From: Marinobacterium_D sp050908845
GTDB lineage: Bacteria; Pseudomonadota; Gammaproteobacteria; Pseudomonadales; Balneatricaceae
Reading direction: 5' to 3'
Assembly: GCF_050908845.1 (NCBI RefSeq)
Contig: NZ_CP194171.1
Span: forward strand, 1,302,001 to 1,366,000
DNA length: 64,000 nucleotides
Numbering within the stretch: the stretch's first letter is position 1; each line of letters opens with the position of its first letter. The translations under genes were made by a program, and so were the position numbers. This document shows positions 54,167 to 63,938 of the stretch, in pieces. A model generated the notes under the pieces. That model ran no database searches, was not told the origin of the DNA, and worked only from the letters and a program-made list of their open reading frames with translations.

Positions 54167-55639
54167 ATGGGTGAAGAGATACTAATCAACTTTACGCCGA
54201 TGGAAACGCGGGTTGCGGTCATTGAGAACGGCATGCCGCAGGAGATCTACATCGAGCGCGTCAAGCGGCGTGGCATCGTGGGCAATATCTACAAGGGCAA
54301 GGTGGTGCGTGTGCTGCCCGGCATGCAGGCGGCCTTTGTCGATATTGGCCTGGAGCGCGCGGCATTTATCCACGTGGACGAGGTGGTCGACAGCAGTCAG
54401 ACCGGAGAAACCCGTTCCAGCCTGTCCATCTCCCAAGTATTACGCGAAGGGCAGTCACTGCTGGTACAGGTCACCAAGGACCCGATCGGCACCAAGGGCG
54501 CACGTCTGACCACCCATCTGTCGATCCCGTCGCGTTACCTGGTGCTGATGCCGGGTAATACCCATATCGGCGTGTCCCAGCGGATTGAAGATGCCGAAGA
54601 GCGTGAGCGCCTGCGCGGTCTGATTCAGCAGCTCACCGAGAACGAGGAGGAGGGCGAAAGCGAGTGTGGCTTTATCCTGCGTACCGTTGCCGAGCGGGTC
54701 AGCAGCGCCGAACTGGCATCGGATATTCAGTTCTTGCGCCGCCTCTGGAGCAGCATTCAGGAGCGTATCGAGCAGGTGAAGGCGCCAGCCGCGGTGTATG
54801 AAGATCTGCCGCTGAATATGCGGGCACTGCGGGATATGGCCCATGCCGGCGTTGAGCGTATCCGCATCGATTCCCGCGAGACCTTCCAGAAGGCGATCGA
54901 GTTTTCCCGCTCTCTGGTGCCGGAGATCGAGGACAAGCTGGAGTATTACCCAGGTGAGCGGCCTATATTCGACCTGTTTAATGTCGAGGAAGAGGTGCAG
55001 AAAGCCCTGGGTCGCAAGGTGGAGCTGAAATCGGGCGGCTACCTGATTTTCGACCAGACCGAGGCAATGACCACGGTGGACGTGAATACCGGTGCGTTCG
55101 TCGGTCACCGTAACCTGGAAGAGACGATCTTCAAAACCAACCTGGAGGCGGCCACCGCCATCGGTCGTCAGCTGCGCCTGAGGAACCTGGGCGGCATCAT
55201 CATCATCGATTTCATCGATATGGAGGATGTGGATCATCAGCGTCAGGTGCTGCGTACGCTCGAACGTGTACTGGAAAAGGATTATGCCAAGTGCAAGGTG
55301 ACCGGTGTGTCCGAGCTTGGCCTGGTGGAGATGACCCGCAAACGTACCCGCGAGAGCCTGGAGCAGGTGCTCTGTGAGCCCTGTCAGCAGTGCGAGGGAC
55401 GCGGCTCTATCCGTACGCCGGAAACAGTCTGCTACGAGATCTTCCGCGAAATCCTGCGCCAACACCGTGCCTACGATACCGATTCATACCTGGTCCTGGC
55501 GAACCAGCGCGTGGTGGATTACCTGGTCGACGATGCATCGGATCACGTGGCGGAGCTTGAGGTGTTTATCGGTAAAACCATTCGCTTCCAGATCGAGCCG
55601 ATGTATAACCCCGAACATTTCGACGTTGTGCTGCGCTAA
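54167..55639 (+). CDS. rng: Ribonuclease G
   Basis: Endoribonuclease of the RNase E/G family that matures the 5' end of 16S rRNA and degrades some mRNAs. The 490-residue protein opens MGEEILINFTPMETRVAV and has an S1 domain at about 35-120. The catalytic aspartates lie in VDVNTGAF and IIDFIDM, and the zinc-link CEPCQQCEGRG is near residue 408. ATG 54167 has AAGGGA six bases upstream and matches family N-termini; ATG 54149 is possible. No C-terminal degradosome scaffold, so it is RNase G rather than E. Confidence 0.97.
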   Translation: MGEEILINFTPMETRVAVIENGMPQEIYIERVKRRGIVGNIYKGKVVRVLPGMQAAFVDIGLERAAFIHVDEVVDSSQTGETRSSLSISQVLREGQSLLVQVTKDPIGTKGARLTTHLSIPSRYLVLMPGNTHIGVSQRIEDAEERERLRGLIQQLTENEEEGESECGFILRTVAERVSSAELASDIQFLRRLWSSIQERIEQVKAPAAVYEDLPLNMRALRDMAHAGVERIRIDSRETFQKAIEFSRSLVPEIEDKLEYYPGERPIFDLFNVEEEVQKALGRKVELKSGGYLIFDQTEAMTTVDVNTGAFVGHRNLEETIFKTNLEAATAIGRQLRLRNLGGIIIIDFIDMEDVDHQRQVLRTLERVLEKDYAKCKVTGVSELGLVEMTRKRTRESLEQVLCEPCQQCEGRGSIRTPETVCYEIFREILRQHRAYDTDSYLVLANQRVVDYLVDDASDHVAELEVFIGKTIRFQIEPMYNPEHFDVVLR

Positions 55640-55652
55640 GGGCGGGTGAGCC

Positions 55653-58600
55653 ATGCTCAAGGCTTCGGTCAAACACCTGCTCTGGTGGAGTTTGATGCTG
55701 GCCATGCTGTTAGGGCTGGTGCTGATCGGCCTGCGCATGGCGCTGCCCAAGGTGGGCGATTACCCTGAGGAGATCGCCGCTTATGTGGGCGAGCGGCTCG
55801 GTATCGGCTTGAGCATCGACTCGCTGGAGGCTCAGTGGGATGGCTACTTTCCCACTGCGACTCTGCACCAGATCCGGGTGAAAAATGCCGGTGAGAGCGG
55901 CCCCGAGGTGCGGCTCAGCATCGCCCGTATCGACGTAAAACTCGACCCCTGGCGCTCGCTGCTGCGCCTGCAACCGATTTTCAAACAGTTGGATGTGGTC
56001 GCCCCGAGCGGCATCTGGAGTCAACGTGACGGCCACTGGCTGCACCGTCCCGGAATCGGCCAGAGCAGCAGCGGTCTCAGCGAGCAGGGCTGGAGCCGGC
56101 TGCTTAATCTGCTGCTTAGCCAGCCACAGGTCGGCATTCGCCAGGCCAATCTCCGTTTACAGCCGGAACAGGGCACCTCGCGGCGCCTTGAGGCGGTTGA
56201 TGCGCTGTTGGAAAACGCCGGCGATGAGCATCAGTTGAGCGGCCAGTTGCGGGTCAAGGGGCTGGGTGAGGACTCCCAGCTGCACTTCGCGGTGCAGTTT
56301 CAGGGCACGCCCGAAGATCCGCTGCAGGGGGATTACCCCTTCTATCTCAAGCTCGATTCACTGGGGCCCGAACTGCTGACCCTGGTGGATGTGAATCTGC
56401 CCCTGAAGCAGCTGCGTGCCGGCACCGAGTTCTGGGGGCGCTGGGGCAAAGGTCAGTTGCAGTGGTTGCAGGGTAGAGCCGCGCTGGGTCGTCTGCTCTA
56501 TGGTGAGGAGTCGGCACAGGTTGAGCTGAGTAACAGCACTCTGGATTTTGCGCTGTTCAAGCAGGCAGAAGGTTACCAGCTGCAGCTTAACCGGATTCAC
56601 CTGAACTCCCGGGAACAGGCACTGGATCTGCCGCAGCTGGTCCTGAATGCACAGATGGTCGAGGGCAAGCCGGTGCTGCGGCGCCTGGCGCTACCTCAGT
56701 TGACGCTGGAGCATCTGAATGCCTGGTTCCTGGCGCAGCCCTGGCTGCCGGAAAAGGCGGCACAAGCGTTATCCGCCCTGTCCCCCGCCGGCACCCTGGC
56801 CAATATTGTCCTCGACTGGGAGAGTGGCGTCCCACTCAAGGCGTTCAAAGCCAGGGCCGATGCCCGGGATCTCAGTGTTGAGGCCTATTATGGTGCGCCC
56901 GCTATTGCGGGGGCTTCAGGCCTTGTCGAGGCGGATCTGAGCGGCGGCCGACTGCACCTGCAATCCGAGCAGTTCGGCCTGCATTTTCCCAGGCTGTACG
57001 ACGAGGGCTGGCGTTTCGACAGTGCCGGCGGTGTTATCGCCTGGTCGCTGACGCCGGATGCCGCGCTGATCAGCAGTGAACTGCTGCACTTGAGTGATGA
57101 CAGTGTCAGTGCAGAAGGGCGGTTCAGTATCCATATTCCCTACAGTCGGGAGCAGCAGACCGAACTGACACTGATGATCGGCATGCGCGACTCCGATGGA
57201 ACTCAGGCACAGCGGTTTACCCCGGCCAAAGAGGTGGGGCAGGGGCTGCACGCCTGGCTTGGCAGTGCAATAGAAGCGGGCGATGTGCGTCAGGCCGGGC
57301 TTGTGCTGCATGGCGGCACGCGCAGGCTGGAGCAGTCCAGTCACCCCAGCGTGCAGCTGTTTTTCGATATCGGCCAGGCAACACTCAATTACGATGCCAG
57401 CTGGCCGAAAGTCAGCGACGCTGATCTGTTTCTCTATCTACGTAACGGTGACCTGCGGGCCGATGTGCGCTCAGGCACCCTGATGAACACCCGTGTTGAT
57501 TCGGGCTGGGCCTACAAGCCGCTGCACCAGGATCAGCTGCAACTGGCTTTCCAGCTGCAGGGGCCGGCCGATGACCTGAACCAGGTGCTGGCGCTTGATC
57601 CCCTGCGTGAGGTGATCGGCGATGGCATGGCCGACTGGCGCCTGGGTGGCGAGCTGAGTACCTCTCTGGTGCTGGCAGTGCCGGTTATACACAGGGAGGG
57701 GGGCAAGGCCGAGGCGCAGGTGGATGTCAGGTCGCGGTTAGCCGGTGGCTCACTGGTATCGGAGTCGTTGAACCTTCAGCTGGAGAATCTGAATGGCAAT
57801 GTCAGGTTTTCTACCGAAGAGGGGCTTAGCAGTGATGCACTGGAGGGGAGCCTGTTTGGCGAACCCCTGAGCGGGCGGATCGAAACCCGGGACGGTGTCA
57901 CCAGCGTCAAACTCTCCGGCTCGTCCCCCGTAGCGAAGGTCAGGGAGTGGAGTGGTGTAGCGCCCCTGCGGCTGGTCAGCGGTGATCTGGCCTATGATGC
58001 CTGGCTTATCCTCTGTAACGGCAAGGTCCAGTGCGGCAGCCGGTTTGAGCTCACCTCGACGTTGCAGGGGGTGGCTGTGGATCTGCCGGCCGGGTTTGGA
58101 CTTGCGTCAGATGCGCAACGCTCCCTGGGTATTCAGGTGCCGCTGGGCAGTGCGCAATTAAGCTTCGACTACGCTGGGCTGCTCAAGGGTATTTTTGACC
58201 TCTCGCCGGGTCCTGTGACGGGAACCCTGTCTGTGGGGGCGGGTACCCCTGAGCTTCGCTCCACCCCCGGTCTCTATGTCGAAGCTGTGATGGAGCGGCT
58301 TGAGCTCAGTGACATCAGTGACCTGCTGGATCGCCTGGAAAGTATCGCCCCGCCAGAGGCTGAGGGGCCGCAGGGCGGTGCCGGCAGCGGGGCCGGGGCT
58401 CTGAAGCAGGTGGCGCTTCAGGTTGACCGCTTTGGGATTGGAGCCCTGGAGATCGACAATGTATCGGCCAGTCTTTCACCGGCTGATCTGGGCTGGCTGC
58501 TGCAGTTGTCCGGGCCAACGCTGCAGGGACAGGTGATTCTGCCGGATGACGATACCCCGATGGAAGTGGCCCTGCAGCGGCTTGAGATCGTCGCCCAAGC

Positions 58601-59495
58601 GCCTGGGGCCGAAACGCCGGCAAAGCCTGCCTCGGGCGCGGCGCTCAATTTTGATGACCTGCCGGCGATTGATCTGTCGGTGCTTGATCTGATCTACAAG
58701 GAACGTCCCCTTGGACGCTGGAGCGCTCAGCTGCGACCGGACGTCAACAGCGTCAGGTTGCGTGATATTCGAGGCCAGATGAGCCAGGTGAGTGTGCGCG
58801 GCGAGATGAGCTGGTTGCGCCAGGACGAAGACAGGACCGGCATGACCCTGAAAATTGAGGGGCAGGACATAGGCGAGCAGCTAGAGCTCTGGGGCATGGC
58901 GAAAACACTCGACAGTCAGTTGCTGAATGCCGATCTGCAGCTGGAGTGGACCGGATCACCCTGGGAGATCAACAGTGATACTCTGGATGGCTCGGCTCAG
59001 CTACTTCTCAAGGACGGCCATTTGATCGAATCCGGTAACAGCGCCAACCTGTTGCGCGTGTTCGGTATCCTTAATTTCAATACCCTGGGGCGGCGCTTAC
59101 GTCTGGATTTCAGCGATCTGTTTGAAAAAGGCGTGGCCTTTGACCGTCTGGCAGCGGACTATCGTTTTGATAACGGCGTCGCCAGCAGCGAGGCGCCGCT
59201 GCTGATGGAGGGCCCCTCGGCTAACCTGAAAGCCAGTGGCCGTATCGATTTCAACCGGGAGACGGTGGATAAGGATATCGAGGTGGTGCTGCCGTTAACC
59301 AGCAATGTGCCGTTCGCGGCTGTTCTGCTCGGTGCGCCACAGGTGGCTGGCGCGGTGTTTCTTATCGATCGTCTGATCGGTGACAAACTGGAGCAGGTGA
59401 CGACGTTGAGGTATCACCTCAGTGGTGACTGGAGTGACCCGCAGGTGGAGCTTGAAACGGCGCCACCCAGGCAGCGGGAGGAGGTATTCCGATGA
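55653..59495 (+). CDS. yhdP: YhdP, AsmA-like envelope lipid-transport protein
   Basis: A 1280-residue inner-membrane-anchored protein of the AsmA-like group (E. coli YhdP has 1266 residues). One N-terminal membrane segment (LLWWSLMLAMLLGLVLIGLRM) is followed by a very long, beta-strand-rich periplasmic region and the AsmA-like end with LRVFGILNFNTLGRRLRLDFSDLFEKG and IEVVLPLTSNVPFAAVLLGAPQVAG. YhdP and its paralogues TamB and YdbH are thought to carry phospholipid to the outer membrane. It lies 13 bp after rng and overlaps the nitrilase gene by 4 bp. Confidence 0.95.
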   Translation: MLKASVKHLLWWSLMLAMLLGLVLIGLRMALPKVGDYPEEIAAYVGERLGIGLSIDSLEAQWDGYFPTATLHQIRVKNAGESGPEVRLSIARIDVKLDPWRSLLRLQPIFKQLDVVAPSGIWSQRDGHWLHRPGIGQSSSGLSEQGWSRLLNLLLSQPQVGIRQANLRLQPEQGTSRRLEAVDALLENAGDEHQLSGQLRVKGLGEDSQLHFAVQFQGTPEDPLQGDYPFYLKLDSLGPELLTLVDVNLPLKQLRAGTEFWGRWGKGQLQWLQGRAALGRLLYGEESAQVELSNSTLDFALFKQAEGYQLQLNRIHLNSREQALDLPQLVLNAQMVEGKPVLRRLALPQLTLEHLNAWFLAQPWLPEKAAQALSALSPAGTLANIVLDWESGVPLKAFKARADARDLSVEAYYGAPAIAGASGLVEADLSGGRLHLQSEQFGLHFPRLYDEGWRFDSAGGVIAWSLTPDAALISSELLHLSDDSVSAEGRFSIHIPYSREQQTELTLMIGMRDSDGTQAQRFTPAKEVGQGLHAWLGSAIEAGDVRQAGLVLHGGTRRLEQSSHPSVQLFFDIGQATLNYDASWPKVSDADLFLYLRNGDLRADVRSGTLMNTRVDSGWAYKPLHQDQLQLAFQLQGPADDLNQVLALDPLREVIGDGMADWRLGGELSTSLVLAVPVIHREGGKAEAQVDVRSRLAGGSLVSESLNLQLENLNGNVRFSTEEGLSSDALEGSLFGEPLSGRIETRDGVTSVKLSGSSPVAKVREWSGVAPLRLVSGDLAYDAWLILCNGKVQCGSRFELTSTLQGVAVDLPAGFGLASDAQRSLGIQVPLGSAQLSFDYAGLLKGIFDLSPGPVTGTLSVGAGTPELRSTPGLYVEAVMERLELSDISDLLDRLESIAPPEAEGPQGGAGSGAGALKQVALQVDRFGIGALEIDNVSASLSPADLGWLLQLSGPTLQGQVILPDDDTPMEVALQRLEIVAQAPGAETPAKPASGAALNFDDLPAIDLSVLDLIYKERPLGRWSAQLRPDVNSVRLRDIRGQMSQVSVRGEMSWLRQDEDRTGMTLKIEGQDIGEQLELWGMAKTLDSQLLNADLQLEWTGSPWEINSDTLDGSAQLLLKDGHLIESGNSANLLRVFGILNFNTLGRRLRLDFSDLFEKGVAFDRLAADYRFDNGVASSEAPLLMEGPSANLKASGRIDFNRETVDKDIEVVLPLTSNVPFAAVLLGAPQVAGAVFLIDRLIGDKLEQVTTLRYHLSGDWSDPQVELETAPPRQREEVFR

Positions 59496-60322
59496 GTCGG
59501 GTTGCAGTGGTACAGATGGTCTCCACGGTGGACGTGGAGGCCAATCTGAAGCAGGCGCAGGCGCTGCTGGAGCAGGCGGCGGATGCCGGTGCCAGGCTGG
59601 CGCTGTTGCCGGAAAATTTTGCCCTTTTCGACAGTGTGTCGGTGCTGGCGCTGGCGGAGGCGGAGCTTGAGTCCAGAGTATTGGAATCCTGGCTCGCCGA
59701 ACAGGCCCGGCATCTGGGTCTCTGGGTTATTGCCGGCAGCCTGCCGGCGGTGGACCGTCCCGATGGCTCCCGGGTACCCGATGGCCGTGTACGCAGTCGC
59801 ATGCTGGTGTTCAACGACCAGGGCGAGGTGGTTGCCCGCTACGACAAGCGGCACCTGTTTGATGTGGATGTGGGGGATGCGCAGTCGCGCTACCGCGAAT
59901 CGGATCGTTTCGAGCCCGGTGATGAGGTGCTGGTAGTGGATTCGCCGCTGGGTGTGCTGGGTCTGAGTGTCTGCTACGACCTGCGCTTCCCGCTGCATTA
60001 TCAGCGCCTGCGTGAGCTTGGTGCGGAACTGCTGCTGGTGCCCTCGGCCTTTACCGCCGTGACCGGAAAGGCTCACTGGGAGGTGCTGCTGCGGGCGCGG
60101 GCGATCGAAACCCAGTGCTACTGCCTGGGAGCGGATCAGGGCGGCTGGCATTCGCGTACCCGGGAAACCTGGGGGCACTCTATGGTTGTGGACCCCTGGG
60201 GCGAGGTGATGGCGTCACACGTTCAGGGAGCGGGGCTGGCCCTGGCCGATATCGACCTGAAGGCGCTACACAAACTGCGGTCGCAGATGCCGGTGTGGCA
60301 GCACCGTCGCGACCGCTGCTGA
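59492..60322 (+). CDS. Carbon-nitrogen hydrolase, Nit1/deaminated-glutathione-amidase type
   Basis: A 276-residue nitrilase-superfamily amidase. The Glu-Lys-Cys triad is visible: E41 in LLPENF, K119 in YDKRHLFDVDV and C161 in LSVCYDLRFP. Such proteins repair deaminated glutathione, a side product of transaminases. It is coupled to yhdP by a 4-bp overlap, as in Pseudomonas. There tldD normally follows, but here the next gene is yjgA on the opposite strand. Confidence 0.92.
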   Translation: MSRVAVVQMVSTVDVEANLKQAQALLEQAADAGARLALLPENFALFDSVSVLALAEAELESRVLESWLAEQARHLGLWVIAGSLPAVDRPDGSRVPDGRVRSRMLVFNDQGEVVARYDKRHLFDVDVGDAQSRYRESDRFEPGDEVLVVDSPLGVLGLSVCYDLRFPLHYQRLRELGAELLLVPSAFTAVTGKAHWEVLLRARAIETQCYCLGADQGGWHSRTRETWGHSMVVDPWGEVMASHVQGAGLALADIDLKALHKLRSQMPVWQHRRDRC

Positions 60323-60338
60323 ATAAGCCGCTGAGAGC

Positions 60339-60866
60339 TCAGTTACCCTCGCTGATCTCACGCAGGTAGCGGAACAGCTTGCGTGCCTGGGCCGGCGGTT
60401 TGTTCTGCTGGCGCTCTTTCTTCGCGTTGCGCACCAGTTGGCGCAGGTGCTGGATATCCGCTGCGGGGTGCTCTTCGATATAGCGCTGGAGCACATCGTT
60501 GTCGCCGTCGATCAGCTGGTCGCGCCATTTTTCCAGGGCATGAAAGTGCTGGTTATGGGCCGCACTTGCCGAGTCGAAACGTTGAATCGCTTCACGGATC
60601 GCGTCGGCATCCTCGGTGCGCATCAGCTTGCCGATAAACTGCAGCTGGCGCTTCTTCGCGCCGTTGGCGCTGATGCGGCGCATCTCGGCAACCGCGCTGG
60701 CAAGGCGTTCTCCCATCGGCACCTGGGCCTGCTGTTCCGGGTTCAGCTCGGTAATCTGCCGGCCCAGCTCCTGCAGAGCTTCCATGTCCCGTTTTACCTG
60801 ACTGCGACTGGGGCCCCAGTCTTCTTCATCGCCAGGGTATTCCTGGCTATCTTTGAAATCGCTCAT
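60339..60866 (-). CDS. yjgA: Ribosome-associated protein YjgA (DarP)
   Basis: A 175-residue, helical, charged protein that binds the large ribosomal subunit and helps its late assembly. Typical stretches are GPSRSQVKRDMEALQELGRQ near residue 19, KRQLQFIGKLMR near 70 and FRYLREI at the end. ATG 60866 was chosen; a longer frame to 60923 has an implausible hydrophobic, Trp-rich extension overlapping mgtE. It ends 16 bp from the convergent nitrilase gene. Confidence 0.94.
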   Translation of the reverse strand: MSDFKDSQEYPGDEEDWGPSRSQVKRDMEALQELGRQITELNPEQQAQVPMGERLASAVAEMRRISANGAKKRQLQFIGKLMRTEDADAIREAIQRFDSASAAHNQHFHALEKWRDQLIDGDNDVLQRYIEEHPAADIQHLRQLVRNAKKERQQNKPPAQARKLFRYLREISEGN

Positions 60867-60870
60867 TGAC

Positions 60871-62223
60871 CTAACCAAAAAACAGGGTCGCCAGACCCAG
60901 GAATGCAAAGAAACCGACCACATCGGTGATCGTTGTCAGCAGCACGCTACCGGCCAGGGCCGGGTCTATACCCGCCGACTTGAGAGCCATCGGCAGCAGG
61001 GTGCCGGCCATCGCCCCGGCAAGCAGGTTGATCACTATCGCCAGTGCGATCACCAGGCCGACGGTGGTGTCGCCAAACCAGACCATGGCCACGCCGGCCA
61101 CCACCAGTGCCCAGAGGGTACCATTGAGTGCGCCGGCAATCAGCTCGCGATTGAACAGCCAGCCGATATTGCCGCGCTCTATATGTCCCAGCGCTTGTCC
61201 CCTGATCACCAGTGTCAGGGTCTGGCTGCCGGCGATGCCGCCCATGGAGGCGACAATCGGCATCAGCACCGCCAGTGCGACCACCTGTTCCAGGGTGTCC
61301 TCAAACAGGCCGATCACCGCCGAAGCGATAAAGGCGGTGATCAGGTTGATGCCCAGCCAGACCGCCCGGCGTCGGGTGGTACGCATGACCGGGGCGAAGG
61401 TGTCTTCGTCCTCGTCAAGGCCTGCCATGCTCATCAGCGAGTGGTCGGCATCCTCGCGGATGACGTCGACCACGTCATCGATGGTGATACGGCCGAGCAG
61501 TTTACCGTTTTCGTCGATCACCGGCGCAGATACCAGGTCCTCGTCCTCGAACAGGCGGGCAACTTCCTGGTCCGGCAGGTCGGCGGGAATCCCCGCCAGC
61601 TCGGTCAGCATGATTTCGCGAACCATCACCTGCGGGTCGGACGTCAACAGCCGGGTCAGCGGCAGCGAGCCGATAAATGAGTCCTTGCGGCTGACCACAA
61701 ACAGGCTGTCGGTGGATTGAGGCACTTCGGTGTGACGACGCAGGTAGCGCAGTACGGTTTCGACGGTGATATCCGGACGAATGGTGACCGTATCGGTGTT
61801 CATCAGGCCGCCGGCGGTATCCTCCGGGTAGGAAAGCAGTTTTTCGACGCGCTTGCGGTTCTGCTTGTCCATGATGCGAAGCAGCTCTTTCATCACCCGG
61901 TCGGGCATCTGCTGCATCATGTCGGCGACATCGTCGGAGTCGAGACCTTCGGTGACGGTAAGCAGTTCGTTGGCATCCATGCGGCTGAGAATATCGCTCT
62001 GGACATCGTCACCGAGGTGCTGAAGAACCTTACCCTCGTTTTCCTTGCTGATCAGGTTCCAGAGGATCTGCCTTTCCCGTGGCGGGGTCTTTTCCAGCAG
62101 CTTGGCCGCTTCAACCGGACGCAATCCCTTGTTGAGCATGAAGCGCATGCGCTTGAGCTCGTCGCTGGTCAACGCGCTGCTCAGTTCTTCGAGGGTGTTT
62201 TTCTTTTCGTTTGGGATGCTCAT
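60871..62223 (-). CDS. mgtE: Magnesium transporter MgtE
   Basis: A 450-residue Mg2+ channel. The N-terminal helical superhelix (about 1-130; LLEKTPPRERQILWNLI, DDVADMMQQMPD) is followed by paired CBS domains (about 135-265) and five membrane helices from about 285. The pore motif GGIAGSQTLTLVIRG is near residue 330 and a second conserved helix is GALNGTLWALVVAGVAM. The cytoplasmic domains close the channel when Mg2+ is high. It follows the PTS-Ntr genes, an order common in gammaproteobacteria. No riboswitch was seen upstream. Confidence 0.97.
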   Translation of the reverse strand: MSIPNEKKNTLEELSSALTSDELKRMRFMLNKGLRPVEAAKLLEKTPPRERQILWNLISKENEGKVLQHLGDDVQSDILSRMDANELLTVTEGLDSDDVADMMQQMPDRVMKELLRIMDKQNRKRVEKLLSYPEDTAGGLMNTDTVTIRPDITVETVLRYLRRHTEVPQSTDSLFVVSRKDSFIGSLPLTRLLTSDPQVMVREIMLTELAGIPADLPDQEVARLFEDEDLVSAPVIDENGKLLGRITIDDVVDVIREDADHSLMSMAGLDEDEDTFAPVMRTTRRRAVWLGINLITAFIASAVIGLFEDTLEQVVALAVLMPIVASMGGIAGSQTLTLVIRGQALGHIERGNIGWLFNRELIAGALNGTLWALVVAGVAMVWFGDTTVGLVIALAIVINLLAGAMAGTLLPMALKSAGIDPALAGSVLLTTITDVVGFFAFLGLATLFFG

Positions 62224-62291
62224 GCCGGAGTGGATCGCTGCGCTCGTGGGGTGGAAGGCTTACGGAGAAGTATAGCGGCGCGGAGGTGGAT

Positions 62292-62561
62292 CTACTCGGG
62301 CTCGTCGAAGCGGTTGTTGATCAGGGTTTCAATGGCGGCCATCGCTTCCACTTCATCTTCACCGGCCACCCGAAAAGTCAGGTCGGTTCCCTTGGAAGCG
62401 GCGAGCATCATCACGGCCATAATGCTTTTTCCGTCCACCTGCCGGCCGTCTTTGTCGATTTTGATCTCGCTGGAAAAGTGCCCGGTGGTGTTGATCAGCT
62501 TGGCAGCAGCCCGCGCGTGCAGACCGAGCTTGTTAATGATTTTTAACTGTTTTTCGATCAT
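62292..62561 (-). CDS. ptsO: Nitrogen-related phosphocarrier NPr (HPr family)
   Basis: An 89-residue HPr-type protein that passes phosphate from EI-Ntr to PtsN. The phosphorylated histidine is H15 in GLHARAAA. The serine in GKSIMAVMMLAA, regulatory in Gram-positive HPr, is kept as a residue, but no HPr kinase is expected here. It lies 25 bp after rapZ. Confidence 0.95.
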   Translation of the reverse strand: MIEKQLKIINKLGLHARAAAKLINTTGHFSSEIKIDKDGRQVDGKSIMAVMMLAASKGTDLTFRVAGEDEVEAMAAIETLINNRFDEPE

Positions 62562-62586
62562 CGGGGTTCCTGGTAACGGGCGGCGA

Positions 62587-63444
62587 TCAGGTCAGTTCGC
62601 GGTGACGGACGTGAACATTATCCATAAGTTCACTGAAATGGCCAGCCAGGTGCTCGGCGATGTAGACCGAACGATGCTGGCCACCGGTACAGCCGATACC
62701 GATCGTAATATAACTGCGGTTGTTCTGCCGGAAGGAGGGGATCCAGCGCTCGAGGAAATCGCGAATATCGTCGACCATGGCATAGACATCCGCCGACTCT
62801 TCGAGGAACTCGATAACCGGCTGGTCGCGCCCGGTGAACTGGCGCAGCTCCGGAATCCAGTACGGGTTGGGCAACATGCGCACGTCGAAGGTGAAGTCCA
62901 CATCCAGAGGTACGCCGTGTTTGAAACCGAAGGATTCGAACTGAACCGAAAGGCTCTGCTCGCTTCTCTGGGCGATGCGCAGCTTGATGGTGTCGCGCAG
63001 CTCGTAGAGGGTCAGCCGGGTGGTGTCGACGCGAATATCGGCCAGGCTGGCGATCGGCTCTAGCAGCTCCCGCTCGTAACTTATCGCCTCCTGAAGACCC
63101 GCCTGGTTGGTGGATAGCGGGTGTTTGCGCCGGGTGGCGCTGTATCGCTTGATCAGCGTGGGCTCGGCGGCATCGAGGTAGAGTATTTCGCAGCTGAGAT
63201 CATCCCGTTTTGCCAGTTCGCCGATAATCTCTGGGAAGGCGTGCAGGTTGCTGATCAGGTTGCGGGCGTCGATGCTGACGGCCAGGCGTCCCGGGTGTTC
63301 CGGGTCGCCGAGCATCTGGTCGATCAGGTCAGGCAGAAGACGGGCTGGCAGGTTGTCGATGCAGTAGAAATCAACGTCTTCGAGCGCCTGCAAGGCTGTG
63401 CTTTTGCCTGAGCCGGAGCGACCGCTGATCACGACAAGCTTCAT
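62587..63444 (-). CDS. rapZ: RNase adapter protein RapZ
   Basis: A 285-residue protein that binds GlcN6P and small RNAs and adapts RNase E to destroy GlmZ. The N-terminal P-loop GRSGSGKS is at residues 8-15. The C-terminal domain has GFKHGVPLD near 173, the GIGCTGGQHRSVYIAE stretch near 247 and HRE near the end. It overlaps the ptsN stop by one base. The glmY/glmZ partners cannot be judged from this window. Confidence 0.96.
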   Translation of the reverse strand: MKLVVISGRSGSGKSTALQALEDVDFYCIDNLPARLLPDLIDQMLGDPEHPGRLAVSIDARNLISNLHAFPEIIGELAKRDDLSCEILYLDAAEPTLIKRYSATRRKHPLSTNQAGLQEAISYERELLEPIASLADIRVDTTRLTLYELRDTIKLRIAQRSEQSLSVQFESFGFKHGVPLDVDFTFDVRMLPNPYWIPELRQFTGRDQPVIEFLEESADVYAMVDDIRDFLERWIPSFRQNNRSYITIGIGCTGGQHRSVYIAEHLAGHFSELMDNVHVRHRELT

Positions 63445-63911
63445 TAAGCCCCCAGTTTCTCCATCTGCGTTATGAAGGTGGAGTAAAGCTCGGCGGAGGT
63501 CTCACAGCCGCGCAGCTTTTCCCTGGCGTCGCGCTGGCTGAACAGCTCGGCCAGTCCCGCCAGTGTCTGCAGATGCTCCTCTGCGCCGTCTTCGGGCACC
63601 AGCAGGAAGCAGAGCAGGTCCACGGGCTGGTTGTCGATAGCGTCAAAGTCTATCGGCGTCGCCAGTGTCATCACCAGTGCCACCGCGCTTTCGCAGGCGG
63701 GCAACCGGCAATGGGGGATCGCAACGCCATCACCGATACCGGTACTGCCAAGGCGTTCCCGGTTCAACAGACCGGCAAAGATCTCTTCCGAGGGGGGATT
63801 ACCAGACTGGCCAGCGAGAGTATCGCTGGCCAGTTCGAGGGCTCTTTTTTTGCTGACGACATCGGCGTGACAGAGAGTGCGCGATTCGTTCAGCAGTTCA
63901 GTTAAGTTCAT
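63444..63911 (-). CDS. ptsN: PTS IIA-like nitrogen-regulatory protein PtsN (EIIA-Ntr)
   Basis: A 155-residue regulatory EIIA of the mannitol/fructose type. The phosphorylated histidine is H67 in VAIPHCRLP, and LLCFLLVPEDGAEEHLQTLA follows near residue 100. In other gammaproteobacteria its phosphorylation state controls potassium uptake and other targets. It lies between hpf and rapZ; ATG 63911 is 27 bp after the hpf stop codon. Confidence 0.96.
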   Translation of the reverse strand: MNLTELLNESRTLCHADVVSKKRALELASDTLAGQSGNPPSEEIFAGLLNRERLGSTGIGDGVAIPHCRLPACESAVALVMTLATPIDFDAIDNQPVDLLCFLLVPEDGAEEHLQTLAGLAELFSQRDAREKLRGCETSAELYSTFITQMEKLGA

Positions 63912-63938
63912 TATCTGACAGGAGCGTCCGGTTTTCGT

